Shown: piece after piece, positions 6,444 to 16,300 of the stretch
How the letters are laid out: each line of letters begins with the position of its first letter
Numbering within the stretch: position 1 is the stretch's first letter
Assembly (NCBI GenBank): GCA_007135845.1
Contig: SLIC01000060.1
Location: 1 to 17,074, forward strand
Direction of reading: 5' to 3'
DNA: 17,074 nucleotides
Source of the DNA: Candidatus Brevefilum sp.
Lineage (GTDB): Bacteria > Chloroflexota > Anaerolineae > Anaerolineales > Anaerolineaceae
The notes under the pieces: generated by a model
Database searches by the model: none
Seen by the model: the letters and a program-made list of their open reading frames with translations, nothing else
Told to the model about the DNA's origin: nothing
Program-made: the position numbers and the translations under genes

Positions 6444-7400
6444 TTATTGGTTTTCTTGATTCCCCTTGATCTCTTTCTTCTCAGCCTCCTTCTGCGCTTT
6501 ACGTTTGCTGAAGTAGCGCACCAGGAAATAAACAACCACACCTGTGGGGATCAGGAAGGGTAGGCAGAAGATTCCAAACCAAATCACGGCGTCTCCGATA
6601 AACTGGGCTGCATCAATCAAGGCTTCAACAGCACGTCTAACAGTTCCGCGCGGCTGCCACCCAATTATTTCAATCGGCTGTAGGGCCTGCTTGGCAACAA
6701 TTTCAACAGATAAGGCTGAAAGGGCAGCAGATTCTTCCAAAAACCTAATCCGACCTTTGACAATCTCAATCTCACCCCGGTAATAGGTTAATTCGCCAAA
6801 GACATCCAAAACATCCTGGGGGTCCTGGGCTCGTTCCATCAGCTGGACCAAGGCCTGCTCAGCAGCTTCGAGGTTGCGTAAGCGTGACTGAAGGTCTGTG
6901 AATTCCGCAGTCACATCCTGCCCTGAAACATTTTCAGAGAGAACATCTTCGCGGGGATTGGGGGTTAAACCCTTAATTTCTTCCATGATCGAATTCAACC
7001 GTTCTGCCGGCACACGTACTCTCACATTAGCTCGAGGCATACTGCCACGATCGGTTTGGGTTCTAAAAAGGTTCGAAGAGACGACATAACCTCCCGCAGC
7101 TTCAGCCATATCGATGATGTTCTGCATGGTATCTTCAGGGCTTTCAACAGCAATGCGCATGTCGGCGTTGTAAATGACCATGCGCTCTATGGTTCTGGCT
7201 GGATCTCCAACTGCTTCTGTTATTCCACGCTCCTCATCCATCATTGCGGGTTCTTCGGCAATCATTTCAGCTTCTGGCATCATAGGGGGTGATTCCATTA
7301 CGGCACGGTCATTTGCCGCCATCGGCGCACAAGCACCTAAAATGAGGCTAAAACCGAGAAGGATAAACAGGATCATTTTCTTAAACTTCTTCATATTCAT
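6444..7400 (-). CDS. DUF4349 domain lipoprotein
   Basis: This 318-residue envelope lipoprotein has a basic N-terminus (MNMKKFKK), a hydrophobic core and the lipobox LGAC with the lipidated Cys at C24. A Met/Glu/Pro-rich linker (about 30-60) follows. The DUF4349 domain (about 70-235) opens with MVIYNADMRIAVE. It continues through GGYVVSSNLFRT, VRVRVPAERLNSIMEEIKGL and a long helical coiled region VTAEFTDLQSRLRNLEAAEQ (163-182). A second membrane helix (about 270-295) is followed by a charged tail (SKRKAQKEAEKKE). The protein is thus anchored at both ends, with a Lys/Glu-rich cytoplasmic tail. The start at 7400 is chosen because AAGGAG (minus strand of 7407-7412) sits 6 nt upstream; an in-frame ATG at 7427 has no ribosome site. 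DUF4349 has no established biochemical role. Confidence 0.9.
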   Translation of the reverse strand: MNMKKFKKMILFILLGFSLILGACAPMAANDRAVMESPPMMPEAEMIAEEPAMMDEERGITEAVGDPARTIERMVIYNADMRIAVESPEDTMQNIIDMAEAAGGYVVSSNLFRTQTDRGSMPRANVRVRVPAERLNSIMEEIKGLTPNPREDVLSENVSGQDVTAEFTDLQSRLRNLEAAEQALVQLMERAQDPQDVLDVFGELTYYRGEIEIVKGRIRFLEESAALSALSVEIVAKQALQPIEIIGWQPRGTVRRAVEALIDAAQFIGDAVIWFGIFCLPFLIPTGVVVYFLVRYFSKRKAQKEAEKKEIKGNQENQ

Positions 7401-7511
7401 TTTCATCTCCTTTGCACTCTCATTCATTCATTTTCTAGTTAAAAGACGCATATTGGCAGTAGAAAGTTCCATTATTTCTTAGAGAAATATTAAAGTCGGA
7501 CGATCAGACCC

Positions 7512-8243
7512 TTACCAACCTTCAGCCAGTCGGGAAGCATGTCGTTTTGGCAATCCAGCCGCCAGGATTCGCTCCTGTACTTGCCCGATATCATAAGCAA
7601 CCCGTTTAAAAACCCATTGTTCCAGTTCATCATCATAAAGTAAATAAGAAGATTGGGGATCATTATCACGCGGCTGCCCAACAGAGCCAGGATTTAGTAT
7701 GCTTTTTCGATTGATACGAAAGGGCTTCCCTTCAATTAGTGCGTAATGCCGGGTTGATTGTGGGGTATCACCTTCCATGGTATAGATTGATGGGAGATGT
7801 GTATGACCAACCAGGCACACCAGGGTGGTAAACTGGTTCATGTTCTGCCTGCTGGAGTCCAGGTCCATGATGTATTCCCAAACCGGGTTGCGCGGGCTGC
7901 CATGGACCAGGGTCACTTGATCCAATACCAGTTGTTCATCCAATCCAGCCAACCAGTCTTTATTAGCTGATGTTAACGTGGATTCAAGCCATGCCAACGA
8001 GTCACGAGCTTCATGATTGAATGCTCGGATTGGAATCTCACCCAGTATGGCGGCATCATGGTTACCTTTCAAGCATTGTAATCCTGGTAGTGAACGAAAC
8101 CGTTCAATACATTCATTAGGATCAGGACCATAACCAACGATGTCCCCTAAGCACCACACACGATCAAACTTACCAGCATCCGCAAGAACCGCATCCAAGG
8201 CGGTGAGATTAGCGTGCACATCCGAGAAGATCAGTGTTTTCAT
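7512..8243 (-). CDS. Calcineurin-like metallophosphoesterase, YfcE/MJ0936-type
   Basis: The 243-residue protein has every metal-binding block of the calcineurin-like phosphoesterases: D8-x-H10 (FSDVH), GDIVGYGPDP with D34, GNHD (60-63), LVHGSP with H114, and GHTH (146-149). NPGSVGQPRDNDP (184-196) is typical of the small one-domain subgroup that includes YfcE and MJ0936, which are phosphodiesterases in vitro. The physiological substrate is unknown. There is no signal peptide, so it should be cytoplasmic. The ATG at 8243 lies 3 nt after the stop of the upstream DUF3048 gene and has no Shine-Dalgarno sequence, so translation is probably coupled to that gene. No clear terminator is seen between this stop and the DUF4349 gene, so the next gene may be partly co-transcribed. 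Confidence 0.93.
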   Translation of the reverse strand: MKTLIFSDVHANLTALDAVLADAGKFDRVWCLGDIVGYGPDPNECIERFRSLPGLQCLKGNHDAAILGEIPIRAFNHEARDSLAWLESTLTSANKDWLAGLDEQLVLDQVTLVHGSPRNPVWEYIMDLDSSRQNMNQFTTLVCLVGHTHLPSIYTMEGDTPQSTRHYALIEGKPFRINRKSILNPGSVGQPRDNDPQSSYLLYDDELEQWVFKRVAYDIGQVQERILAAGLPKRHASRLAEGW

Positions 8244-8246
8244 CGA

Positions 8247-9470
8247 TTATGGCATTGAAAAATTGAATGTCCAGGTGCCATCCGACGAAGTCACACCTGA
8301 ATTCAGACCCATAATCACCACCCAGGTATTACCATGCTTCAATGAGAATACTTCGCCTGAGTCGTCGATGAATTGGATGGGTTGATTATTTCTGGGGGTT
8401 CTCCAGGTTAAATCAAAACCCTGTCCATCGCGGAAAACATAAGCCCGCTGACCAATTATGTTGTCCCAGAGGTCCATATAGTGCAAGGTTGGGGTAATTT
8501 CGTTGTGATTGACAAAGATCACGGCTACATTCGCAAAAGCAAGCTGTTCATCGGTAATTCGGTCCACCAGGGGAATTAAGTTAACAACCCTGCCGGGTTC
8601 GCTATCTATCCAGCGCATAAACAAGCCGCTTTCCGCATCGTAACGCCATTCACTGGGATTAACTTGAGAAAACCGGATGTCCACCACATCTGCAGGTTCT
8701 CCACCATCTGGAACTTCACGATCAAAAGCCATACCCTCCAGCAGGTAACGTTGATTGACCACACCTCGTTCGTTGGAAATCCTCGTCAGGGCCTCAGAAT
8801 CCCCGAAGGTACTGATGACTAGATTTCGTCCATCATCACACAGTCCAGGACACAAACGCTTGTCACTGATAACCCTGTTACCGAGGATGTTCCTGATATG
8901 GGCATTCACATTAGCATCTGCATATGCCATGCCAAGAATGCCTTCATAGAGACTGGTCAGATAGGGGTCGATCCTCCTACCAGAGCGTACCGGGCCAATC
9001 TGCTCGGCATCCTGACCATAAAACAACCCGACAAATCGATTGCCGCCACCACCAATAAAGTATTCAAACACCATGTCCGCAAAGGATAAACCTGCATGGG
9101 GTCTGCCAGATACCGGGTAATTCGCCACCTTTACTAGAATCGGCCTTCGATCGAGGATGGTGGGATCTTCTACCCTTAATCCAGTTAATGGATTGATATC
9201 TTCAGGAAAATCAACCGGACCAACTGGTTCCATGGTGAGTTCAGGAGTCGGTGTAAAAACCTCAGTTGGAGTGGGAGTTGGTTCTGCTTCCGTTGGAGTG
9301 GGAGTTGGTTCTGCTTCCGTTGGTGTGTCCGTTGGCATGGCGGTTAATGTCTGGGCGGCATAAGTGGCTGCCATGTTGAGGTCAACCCCAGAATCAGGCA
9401 TGCACGCAGATAAAATGATTATCAATATGCCAAGCATGGCCAATACGAAGTGCGTTTTATATTTCTCCAT
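8247..9470 (-). CDS. DUF3048 (YerB-like) lipoprotein, copy 1
   Basis: This 407-residue secreted lipoprotein has the lipobox ILSAC with lipidated C23, a linker rich in Thr, Pro and Glu (about 45-82) that contains two identical nine-residue units, and the N-terminal and C-terminal DUF3048 domains. Recognisable blocks are NPLTGLRVED (93-102), RPILVKVANYPVSGRPHAGL (109-128), GPVRSGRRIDPYL (159-171), the Cys pair in CPGLCDDGRN (207-216), and the ending GNTWVVIMGLNSG (380-392). B. subtilis YerB has the same domains; the function is not established. The start is ATG at 9470, not the in-frame GTG at 9479: AGAGGTG is correctly spaced for the ATG, and the second copy has the same leader without the GTG. 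It pairs with the phosphoesterase gene 3 nt downstream, an unusual association whose meaning is unclear. Confidence 0.93.
   Translation of the reverse strand: MEKYKTHFVLAMLGILIIILSACMPDSGVDLNMAATYAAQTLTAMPTDTPTEAEPTPTPTEAEPTPTPTEVFTPTPELTMEPVGPVDFPEDINPLTGLRVEDPTILDRRPILVKVANYPVSGRPHAGLSFADMVFEYFIGGGGNRFVGLFYGQDAEQIGPVRSGRRIDPYLTSLYEGILGMAYADANVNAHIRNILGNRVISDKRLCPGLCDDGRNLVISTFGDSEALTRISNERGVVNQRYLLEGMAFDREVPDGGEPADVVDIRFSQVNPSEWRYDAESGLFMRWIDSEPGRVVNLIPLVDRITDEQLAFANVAVIFVNHNEITPTLHYMDLWDNIIGQRAYVFRDGQGFDLTWRTPRNNQPIQFIDDSGEVFSLKHGNTWVVIMGLNSGVTSSDGTWTFNFSMP
9265..9318 (-). repeat. 27-nt perfect tandem duplication in the DUF3048 copy 1 linker
   Basis: Two adjacent identical 27-nt units (9265-9291 and 9292-9318) encode a repeated Thr/Pro/Glu nonapeptide in the flexible linker after the lipobox. 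The second DUF3048 gene lacks the duplication, so it arose after the gene pair diverged. Confidence 0.9.
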
Positions 9471-9479
9471 CGTTATCAC

Positions 9480-10096
9480 CTCTGGATTGTTCGTTACAAT
9501 TTTTTTCGTATCTAATAAATATTATACTCGAACAGGTCTGCACCAGGAAAATTTTTTCATTCATCAAAAATGGGTTCGAGTCCATTTATAAAATTAACAA
9601 TATGTGTTAATAAATCAGACATGATTGAAACTTATCGAAAATTAATAAGCTATTCCTCGCCAACCTAGATAACGACACGATTTGTTTGAGGATCCCTATG
9701 GGTTGAATGCCAATTACTTCAAATGATAAAACGGGAAGATCTCAACCTGACTGATCAGCAACCCCCATAAAAACAAAATTTCACAATGAACCGAAACTGT
9801 GACGACAGCAAACAGGATACGGCGTGTTTATCATTGGTTAAAAAAGATGAGGTAGGGGATAAATGCACCCTACCTCATTTGATATCTTGACTTGAAACAA
9901 TTCTTGTCCGTTGGCAGCCAACTGCGGCTAGATAGAGCCTTCAAACAAGACTGATTAATCTATCCGCTTACGTTCACGGTGCTTTCAACGATCACTTGTG
10001 TCCAGGTGGATCAAATTCGACAGCACTAGGCCACAGGAATCTCCACTTCATAAAAGTCTTACATGCAGCTGAACTCAATCTCGGTTTTCGCTCCAA
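9480..10096. other. Long gene-free interval between the two DUF3048 genes
   Basis: It holds a -10 box for copy 1 (TATAAT, minus strand of 9521-9526, no good -35). A 6 bp hairpin AAATGG/CCATTT lies at 9568-9587, followed on the minus strand by a short T-tract, and a 7 bp dyad ATTAACA/TGTTAAT lies at 9593-9611. A terminator at 9845-9880 is listed separately. About 215 bases lie between that terminator and the stop of copy 2, including a segment resembling the 6136-6325 remnant. No intact gene was found. Confidence 0.5.
9845..9880 (-). terminator. Intrinsic terminator downstream of DUF3048 copy 2
   Basis: ATGAGGTAGGG (9847-9857) and CCCTACCTCAT (9868-9878) form an 11 bp stem, extendable by one G-U and one A-T pair, with a 10 nt loop. 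On the minus strand it is followed by CTTTTTTAA, a good T-tract. It lies about 217 nt beyond the copy 2 stop at 10097, giving that mRNA an unusually long 3' untranslated region. Confidence 0.8.
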
Positions 10097-11296
10097 TTAA
10101 GGCATAAAGAAATTGAAGGTCCAGGTGCCATCCTCCGTGGTTGTCCCGGAATTCAATCCCATAATCACCACCCAGGTGTTGCCTGGTTTCAGCCGGAACA
10201 CTTCACCATCTTGATCCAAAAACTGGATCGGCTGGGTTCTGCTGGGGGTCTGCCATGTTAAATCGTAAGCGTTTCCGTCACGAAAGACAACCGCTCGCTG
10301 CCCATCAAAATTATCCCACATGGCCATATCATGCCAGGTTGGCGCGATCTCATCATGTTCCACAAAAAGGACTGCCACATTGGAGAAGGCGAGCTGTTGT
10401 TCATTAACCCGGTCAACCAGGGGGATCAAATCAATCTGCTGACCAGTCTCATTATCAATCCACTGCAGGTAAAATCCACTCTCCTCATCAAAACGCCATT
10501 CACTGGGATTGATCCGAGAATACTGAATGGTAATCACATCTGCGTTCTCCCCACCTTCTGGTGCATCCGGGTCAAACGCCATACCCTCCAGCAGATACCG
10601 TTGATTGACGACACCCCGTTCGCTGGCAATTTCTGTCAGGGCTTCAGAATCCCCAAAGACACTGATGACAATATTACGTCCATCATCACAAAGGCCAGGG
10701 CACAAAGTCTTTGAGCTGATCGCTCGCACATCAAGGATCTCCACGATATGCTCCATAATGGCGATATAAGCGCCTTCAAAGCCCAAAATACCTTCATACA
10801 TACTCACCAGATACGGATCAATGGTTCGTCCTGAACGCACAGGCCCGATCATGTCGGCATTCTGACCGTAATAGAGCGCAATAAACCGGTTGCCACCTGT
10901 ACCGATGTAATACTCAAAAACCATATCTGCGTTGGAAAGCCCAGCATGCGGTCGCCCTGAAACCGGATAGTTGGCAACTTTAACAAAAACCGGTCTTCGA
11001 TCCAGGATCGTCGGGTCTGCGACCTGTAAACCCGTCAACGGGTTAACATCATCAGGGAAACCGACCGGTCCAACTACGCCGACAATTGGTAAGGGCGTTG
11101 GTGTAAAAATTGGTGTTGGTTCTGCTTCTGTTGGTGAGGGTTCAGCTGTGTCTGTGGGCATGGCAGCTAATGTTTGGGCTGCATAAGTTGCTGCCAAATT
11201 GATATCGTTCGAATCATCAGGCTGGCAGGCTGCCAATAATTTGATCATTAATATGACAAGGATGGCCCATACCATGTGCTTTTTGATAATCTTCAT
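10097..11296 (-). CDS. DUF3048 (YerB-like) lipoprotein, copy 2
   Basis: This 399-residue paralogue of the DUF3048 protein at 8247-9470 has the lipobox LLAAC with lipidated C24, a shorter Thr/Pro/Glu linker (about 47-72), and the same two DUF3048 domains. Shared blocks are NPLTGLQVADPTILDRRP (85-102), VKVANYPVSGRPHAGL (105-120), GPVRSGRTIDPYL (151-163), CPGLCDDGRN (199-208), ERGVVNQRYLLEGMAFD (226-242) and GNTWVVIMGLNSG (372-384). The main difference is a patch after YEGILG (about 173-195), where the two copies share little. The start at 11296 follows AGAGGTAATAACA, the same leader as copy 1. It appears monocistronic, with its own promoter and terminator. Function is unknown; the family lies outside the membrane in Gram-positive relatives. 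Confidence 0.93.
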   Translation of the reverse strand: MKIIKKHMVWAILVILMIKLLAACQPDDSNDINLAATYAAQTLAAMPTDTAEPSPTEAEPTPIFTPTPLPIVGVVGPVGFPDDVNPLTGLQVADPTILDRRPVFVKVANYPVSGRPHAGLSNADMVFEYYIGTGGNRFIALYYGQNADMIGPVRSGRTIDPYLVSMYEGILGFEGAYIAIMEHIVEILDVRAISSKTLCPGLCDDGRNIVISVFGDSEALTEIASERGVVNQRYLLEGMAFDPDAPEGGENADVITIQYSRINPSEWRFDEESGFYLQWIDNETGQQIDLIPLVDRVNEQQLAFSNVAVLFVEHDEIAPTWHDMAMWDNFDGQRAVVFRDGNAYDLTWQTPSRTQPIQFLDQDGEVFRLKPGNTWVVIMGLNSGTTTEDGTWTFNFFMP

Positions 11297-11345
11297 TGTT
11301 ATTACCTCTGGATCGTTGTTAATGTGGTTTTATTACCAAGGCAGA

Positions 11346-11376
11346 ATTATACCCAATCAGGATTGAAAAGGGTCAA
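11346..11376 (-). promoter_or_regulatory. Promoter of DUF3048 copy 2
   Basis: On the minus strand TTGACC (11371-11376, five of six -35 matches) and TATAAT (11346-11351, perfect -10) are separated by 19 nt, slightly long. The predicted start is about 40 nt upstream of the ATG at 11296. No terminator is visible between the methionine operon stop at 11421 and this promoter, so read-through from the operon is also possible. Confidence 0.45.
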
Positions 11377-11420
11377 TATTATCTATCGTCAAGGATTGGA
11401 GGAAATCTGTGATTAAGCCA

Positions 11421-13310
11421 TTATTGGATGCGGTCAATGATCTCCGCTATCATATCATAACGACTGAAAGCTGGCATAAAGTAAACGCCCTGGAAACGAT
11501 CTTTTAGTTGTGCGATTAATTCCACGGATATCTTTGCGCCTTCCAGTGCTGAGGCTTCACCTGCATCTGTCATCCGCTTTTGGATGGTCTCTGGGATATG
11601 AATGCCGGGTACCTCGTTATGTAAAAACCGGGCATGCCGTTCTGTAACCAGGGGTAATACGCCCACCAGGATAGGAACGGGTATCTGCCCAGCTTCTTGA
11701 TTGAAAGCATCAAGAAATGTCAGAGCTTGTTCAGCGTTAAAAACTGGCTGCGTCATTAAGAAATCAACACCTGCATTAATCTTCTTCTTCAAAACATGGA
11801 TCTCGCGGCGAAGGTCCCCGGGACACAGGTTCAATGCCGCGCCAACAAAAAACGATGTCGGTTGACCGATCAACCCACCAGAATGATCCACGCCCGTGTT
11901 AAATTCCTCTTTGATCAGATGGATCAAACCTGTTGGCACCAGATCGTAGGAATCGCTGGCATCAGGGTAATCGCCAATGGCTGTGGGATCACCCATCACC
12001 ACAAAGACATTGCGGACATTCATGGCATGGGCTGCCAGCAGGTCACCCTGCACACGCAGCAGGTTGCGTCCGCGAGTTGGGAAATGCAATGTGGTTTCTA
12101 CTTTAAACTGCGATTGAATCAGGTGACAAACCGCCCATGGGCTCATGCGCATTCGCGCCATTGGACTGTCAGCCACATCGATCACATCTGCACCGGCATC
12201 TGCCAGCAGCGATGCCCCTGCGAGCAGCTTATGGGTTGACAGTCCCCTGGGGGGATCCATCTCAACTGCGATCACAAACTTCCCGGCTTCCAGCTTCTGG
12301 GCAAGCTGTGAGCGTTCCTCTGCTGGGGCATGTTCAACCTCGGTGACGCCATTTAGGTCCGAAATCACCGTCACCAATGCATCTTTAGGGGTTGAGGTAA
12401 CCGCTTCAGCGATCATAGTGATATGCGCCGGGGTCGTTCCACAACAGCCTCCAATGATATCTGCACCCTCTCGCCAGAATGAAAGGGCATAATCGCGAAA
12501 GTAATCTGGTCCAGCCGGGTACATGATCCGTCCACCCACTTTTTCAGGGAAGCCTGCATTGGGCATCACCGAGAACCGCCCATCAGGAACTGCGTGCTTC
12601 ATCTGTCGCAAGATCCGTAATAATTGTGCTGGTCCTCCTGAACAATTTACCCCGATCACATCCACACCAAACCTGGCCATCTCCTGCGCGACTTCCTGGG
12701 GTGTATTGCCCAATAAAGTCCTGCGATCACGTGTGAAAGTCATCGAAGCAATCACCGGCAAACTTGGCGCAACATGCCGTGCTGCCTCAACAGCTGCCCG
12801 CACAGCATATAAATCCACCATGGTCTCAATCAAAATCAGGTCTACACCAGCCTCAACCAGGGCGGCAATCTGCTCTCGGTAAACCTCACAGGCTTCCTCC
12901 GGCTGAATACGGCCAAAAGGCGCCATCGGCGCACCAAGCGGACCCACATCGCCTGCAATCAGGACCTCTTTGAAGGTTGCCAACATCACACGCTGAACCA
13001 GGTTAACGGCAGCGGCATTGACCTCTGTCACTCGATCTTCCATGCCATGCCTTATCAGCTTGGTCCGGTTGGCACCAAAGGTGTTGGTCTTGATCAATTC
13101 TGCGCCAGCTTGGATGTAATCACGATGAATATCAGCCACAACCGCTGGTTGGGTAATGTTCAACACATCAAAACAAGCATCTATTTTGACCCCGCGTTCG
13201 TGCAGTAAGGTCCCCATGGCACCATCCGTCACAAGCGGATGGTCCAAATCCCGCAAACGCGAGAGGAATTTATTCGTTTCACTACCCTTGATAGTATTCA
13301 TGCGCTTCAA
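11421..13310 (-). CDS. Bifunctional homocysteine S-methyltransferase / methylenetetrahydrofolate reductase
   Basis: This 629-residue two-domain fusion is of the B. subtilis YitJ type. Residues about 12-305 are a zinc-dependent homocysteine methyltransferase barrel: LVTDGAMGTLL (26-36), KTNTFGANR (74-82), and the zinc cysteines C223 (GVNCSGGP), C289 and C290 (GGCCGTTP). Residues about 335-629 are an MTHFR barrel that reduces 5,10-methylene-THF to 5-methyl-THF: FVIAVEMDPPRG (345-356), VVMGDP (437-442), LNLCPGD (493-499) and FLMTQPVFN (517-525). It supplies methyl-THF to MetH, encoded just upstream. The first codon is TTG at 13310, overlapping the metH stop as TTGA; ATG at 13301 is an alternative that removes three residues. 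Both positions imply translational coupling with metH and control by the same riboswitch. Confidence 0.95.
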   Translation of the reverse strand: MKRMNTIKGSETNKFLSRLRDLDHPLVTDGAMGTLLHERGVKIDACFDVLNITQPAVVADIHRDYIQAGAELIKTNTFGANRTKLIRHGMEDRVTEVNAAAVNLVQRVMLATFKEVLIAGDVGPLGAPMAPFGRIQPEEACEVYREQIAALVEAGVDLILIETMVDLYAVRAAVEAARHVAPSLPVIASMTFTRDRRTLLGNTPQEVAQEMARFGVDVIGVNCSGGPAQLLRILRQMKHAVPDGRFSVMPNAGFPEKVGGRIMYPAGPDYFRDYALSFWREGADIIGGCCGTTPAHITMIAEAVTSTPKDALVTVISDLNGVTEVEHAPAEERSQLAQKLEAGKFVIAVEMDPPRGLSTHKLLAGASLLADAGADVIDVADSPMARMRMSPWAVCHLIQSQFKVETTLHFPTRGRNLLRVQGDLLAAHAMNVRNVFVVMGDPTAIGDYPDASDSYDLVPTGLIHLIKEEFNTGVDHSGGLIGQPTSFFVGAALNLCPGDLRREIHVLKKKINAGVDFLMTQPVFNAEQALTFLDAFNQEAGQIPVPILVGVLPLVTERHARFLHNEVPGIHIPETIQKRMTDAGEASALEGAKISVELIAQLKDRFQGVYFMPAFSRYDMIAEIIDRIQ

Positions 13311-16300
13311 TCTTTCATTAATTGTTCAACCCGGCTGGTACCAACATCATAATATTTGGCATCAGGGTGATGCACAATGATCGCTGCTGTGGATTGTTCG
13401 GGCACCAGCTGGTAAGCTGAGGTCAGGCTCATCCCCAGGGCGGATTCTGCGGGCAGCAAAGCAAACACCTTACGGTGATCTTCCAGTTCTGGAATGGCCG
13501 GGTAACCCCACGAATAACGTTTTCCGCGTTCATTATCTAATCCCAACTCACGCCGGATATGGGCGTGTAAATAATCCGCGGCAGCCTCTGCCATCTGCAC
13601 AGCCAACCCATGCAAGTAATAGCCCTCTGAATATTCTCCTGCTGCTTCCATCATCTCAAAACGAGCGGTAGCCTCATGACCCACAGTCACAACCTGTAGT
13701 GCAACCACATCGATTTTGTTCGAGTCAACTGGTGCAAAATAATCTGCCAGGCATAACCCCTGCCCCCCTGCCTGACGCGGAAAGTCAAACTGCTCAATGA
13801 CCTGCAGTTGATCGTCCTCAAGGGTCTCTGGGTCATACAGCAGCAGCGAATCTCCCTTTGCCTGACAGGGCCAGTAGCCATACACTCCCTGGGGATTTAA
13901 CCAACCCTCCTTCTCTGCTGCTTTACGCATGCGCACCAGCCGATCATCAAACTCGGCCTTGAGTTGTTGCCATGCTTCCCCGTGTGTGTTTTTAGCGCCC
14001 CAAGACAACCGGTAAAGTTCATTGATCGACAAATGCTCACCGACCATCTCCAGGGGCATATCCTTCACCACATGTGCTCCCCAATGCGGGGGTGAAGGCA
14101 AATTGTCCAGCAGCGATACTGTTTGACTTCGCCCCTTGCTGGTTTCTACCTTTTGAGCCCCCAAATCCCTGCCCAGCTCGTAATCCGCCGCTTTGTGTGT
14201 GCTCTCGAGCAAAGATCGATGCTTTTCAGGATTCATCAAGGCATCCATGGTTGCCAAACCTTCAAAGGCATCCTTACAATAAAAAACGCCCGGCTCGTAA
14301 TAATGGCCTTTTTCCGTCAATAAGATCCGCCGACCAAAACGGGGGTTAATTGCAGCCCCGCCAATCAGCACTGGTATCATCAGTTCACGACGATCCAGTT
14401 CGTTGACAATTAGCGGCATTTGCTTGCTGGTGCTGACCAGCAAAGCGCTCAAACCGATCGCATCAGCCTGTTCATCTACTGCCCGGGTGATGATGGTTTC
14501 AGCCGGAACCTGCTTGCCAAGATCAATTACTTCGTATCCATTATTCGAAAGGATCGTTTTAACCAGGTTCTTGCCGATATCATGGACATCTCCATACACT
14601 GTTGCCAGGACCAGCTTTCCCTTGGTGGTACCTTCCTTCCGCTCCAGGAAGTTCTCCAGGTAACCCACGGCGATCTTCATCACCTCAGCGCTTTGCAGCA
14701 CAAAGGGCAAGATCAACTCACCAGCACCAAACTTATCTCCCACATCCTTCATGGCAGGAAGCAGTACCTCGTTGAGGATTGTCACAGCTGTGACCGATTT
14801 TGGTGTGCCCGTATCGCGATCAAGGATAGCATCAATATCTGCCGGCACATCCGCTTTATGCCGGTGCAGGATACGCCAATGCAATCTCTCCTCCGGAGAC
14901 ATCTGTTCCAGGTCGGCACCACGATCATCATCACTCTCAGGGGAATCCTCAACCGACTCAAAATAAGTGATCAACTCAGCTAAAGCATCTTCATGTTTGT
15001 TGAAGATCAAATTCTCTGCCAGCTGACGCTCTTTGTCAGGAATTTCGGCATAAGGTTTGATATGGGCTGGGTTAACAATGGCCATATCCAACCCAGCCGC
15101 AACGGCATGGTAAAGCATCACACTATTGAGCACCGCCCGCGCCGGCCGAGATAAACCAAAAGATACATTGCTGACCCCCAGTGAAGTCAGAACCCCGGGT
15201 AATTCATCCTTGACACGGGAGATTCCGCCCAATGTCTCGGTGGCTGAATCTGCCAGCTCTGGATCACCAGTTGCCAGTGTAAAGGTTAAGGTATCATATA
15301 CCAGGTCTTCGGGACGTAAGCCATATCGGTTTACAGCCAGGTCATAAATACGTTTGGCGATTTCTACCTTACGCTGTGCCGTTTTTGCCATGCCGTCCTC
15401 ATCAATGGTCAGCACGATTACCGCCGCATTGAATCGTTTCGCCAGAGAGAAAATCACTCCGGCTTTTTCAGGGCCTGATTCTAGATGCGTTGAATTGATC
15501 AGGCTGCGACCAGGGTTTATCTTGAGCGCGGCTTCAATGACATCCACCTCGGTCGAATCGATCACCAGGGGTACCGGCACGGCATTTGCTAATTTTTTAA
15601 CCAAAGTCTGCATCATCTTATCTTCATCAGACCGTTCAGTGAGAGCCACACACAAGTCCAGTCCATGCGCCCCGCTGTCAACCTGCTGCCGTGCCATTTC
15701 CACAATGGTATCAATGTCATCAGCCATGATCAACCGCTTAAATCTCCGTGATCCCTGGGTGTTAAGCCGCTCTCCAATCAGGAAAGGTGCTGGCTCCTGC
15801 ACCATCGAAACCGCCTGGACAGGTGAGGCTAATTCCGGCAGTCGTTCTGGTTTTGGCGGCTTTGGACGGGATCGATTTAATCTCTGATCAATCAAGGCGA
15901 TATGATCTTCTTGCGTGCCGCAGCATCCGCCAATGACCCGCACCCCAAAATCATCAACGAATTCGAGCAGCAGGTCCGCAAAGGGTTCTGGCTCCATTGG
16001 GTAGACCGCTTTTCCATCGACATTCAAGGGTAAGCCAGCATTAGGAATACAAGAAATTGGCATGCGTGAATTCTCAGTCAGGTAACGAATGGGTTCCCGC
16101 ATGTAATCCGGTCCGGTTGAACAATTCAGTCCAATCACATCCACACCGATCTCTTCCAATATTGCCAGAGCTGCGGCAATATCCGTCCCCAACAGCATTC
16201 GCCCAGTTGTATCCAGGGTGACCTGTGCCTGAATTGGCAAAAACTCACCGGTCTCTTCAAAGGCAGCCTGGATACCCAGGATGACCGCCTTCACTTCCAA

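Noticed and set aside
7401..7427. ATG at 7427 as start of the DUF4349 lipoprotein
   Set aside because: It lacks a ribosome site and would place nine charged or polar residues before an already complete signal peptide; the AAGGAG supports 7400.
9471..9479. GTG at 9479 as start of DUF3048 copy 1
   Set aside because: The GTG is itself part of the AGAGGTG ribosome site for the ATG at 9470, and the paralogue has GTA at this position.
9571..9587. GGGTTCGAGTCC resembling a tRNA T-arm
   Set aside because: No acceptor stem, D-arm or anticodon arm can be built on either side; it is part of a short AAATGG/CCATTT hairpin.
14420..14983. Long open frame antisense to metH
   Set aside because: It lies opposite conserved MetH cap and B12-domain sequence, has no ribosome site and no recognisable motif, so it is a shadow frame.
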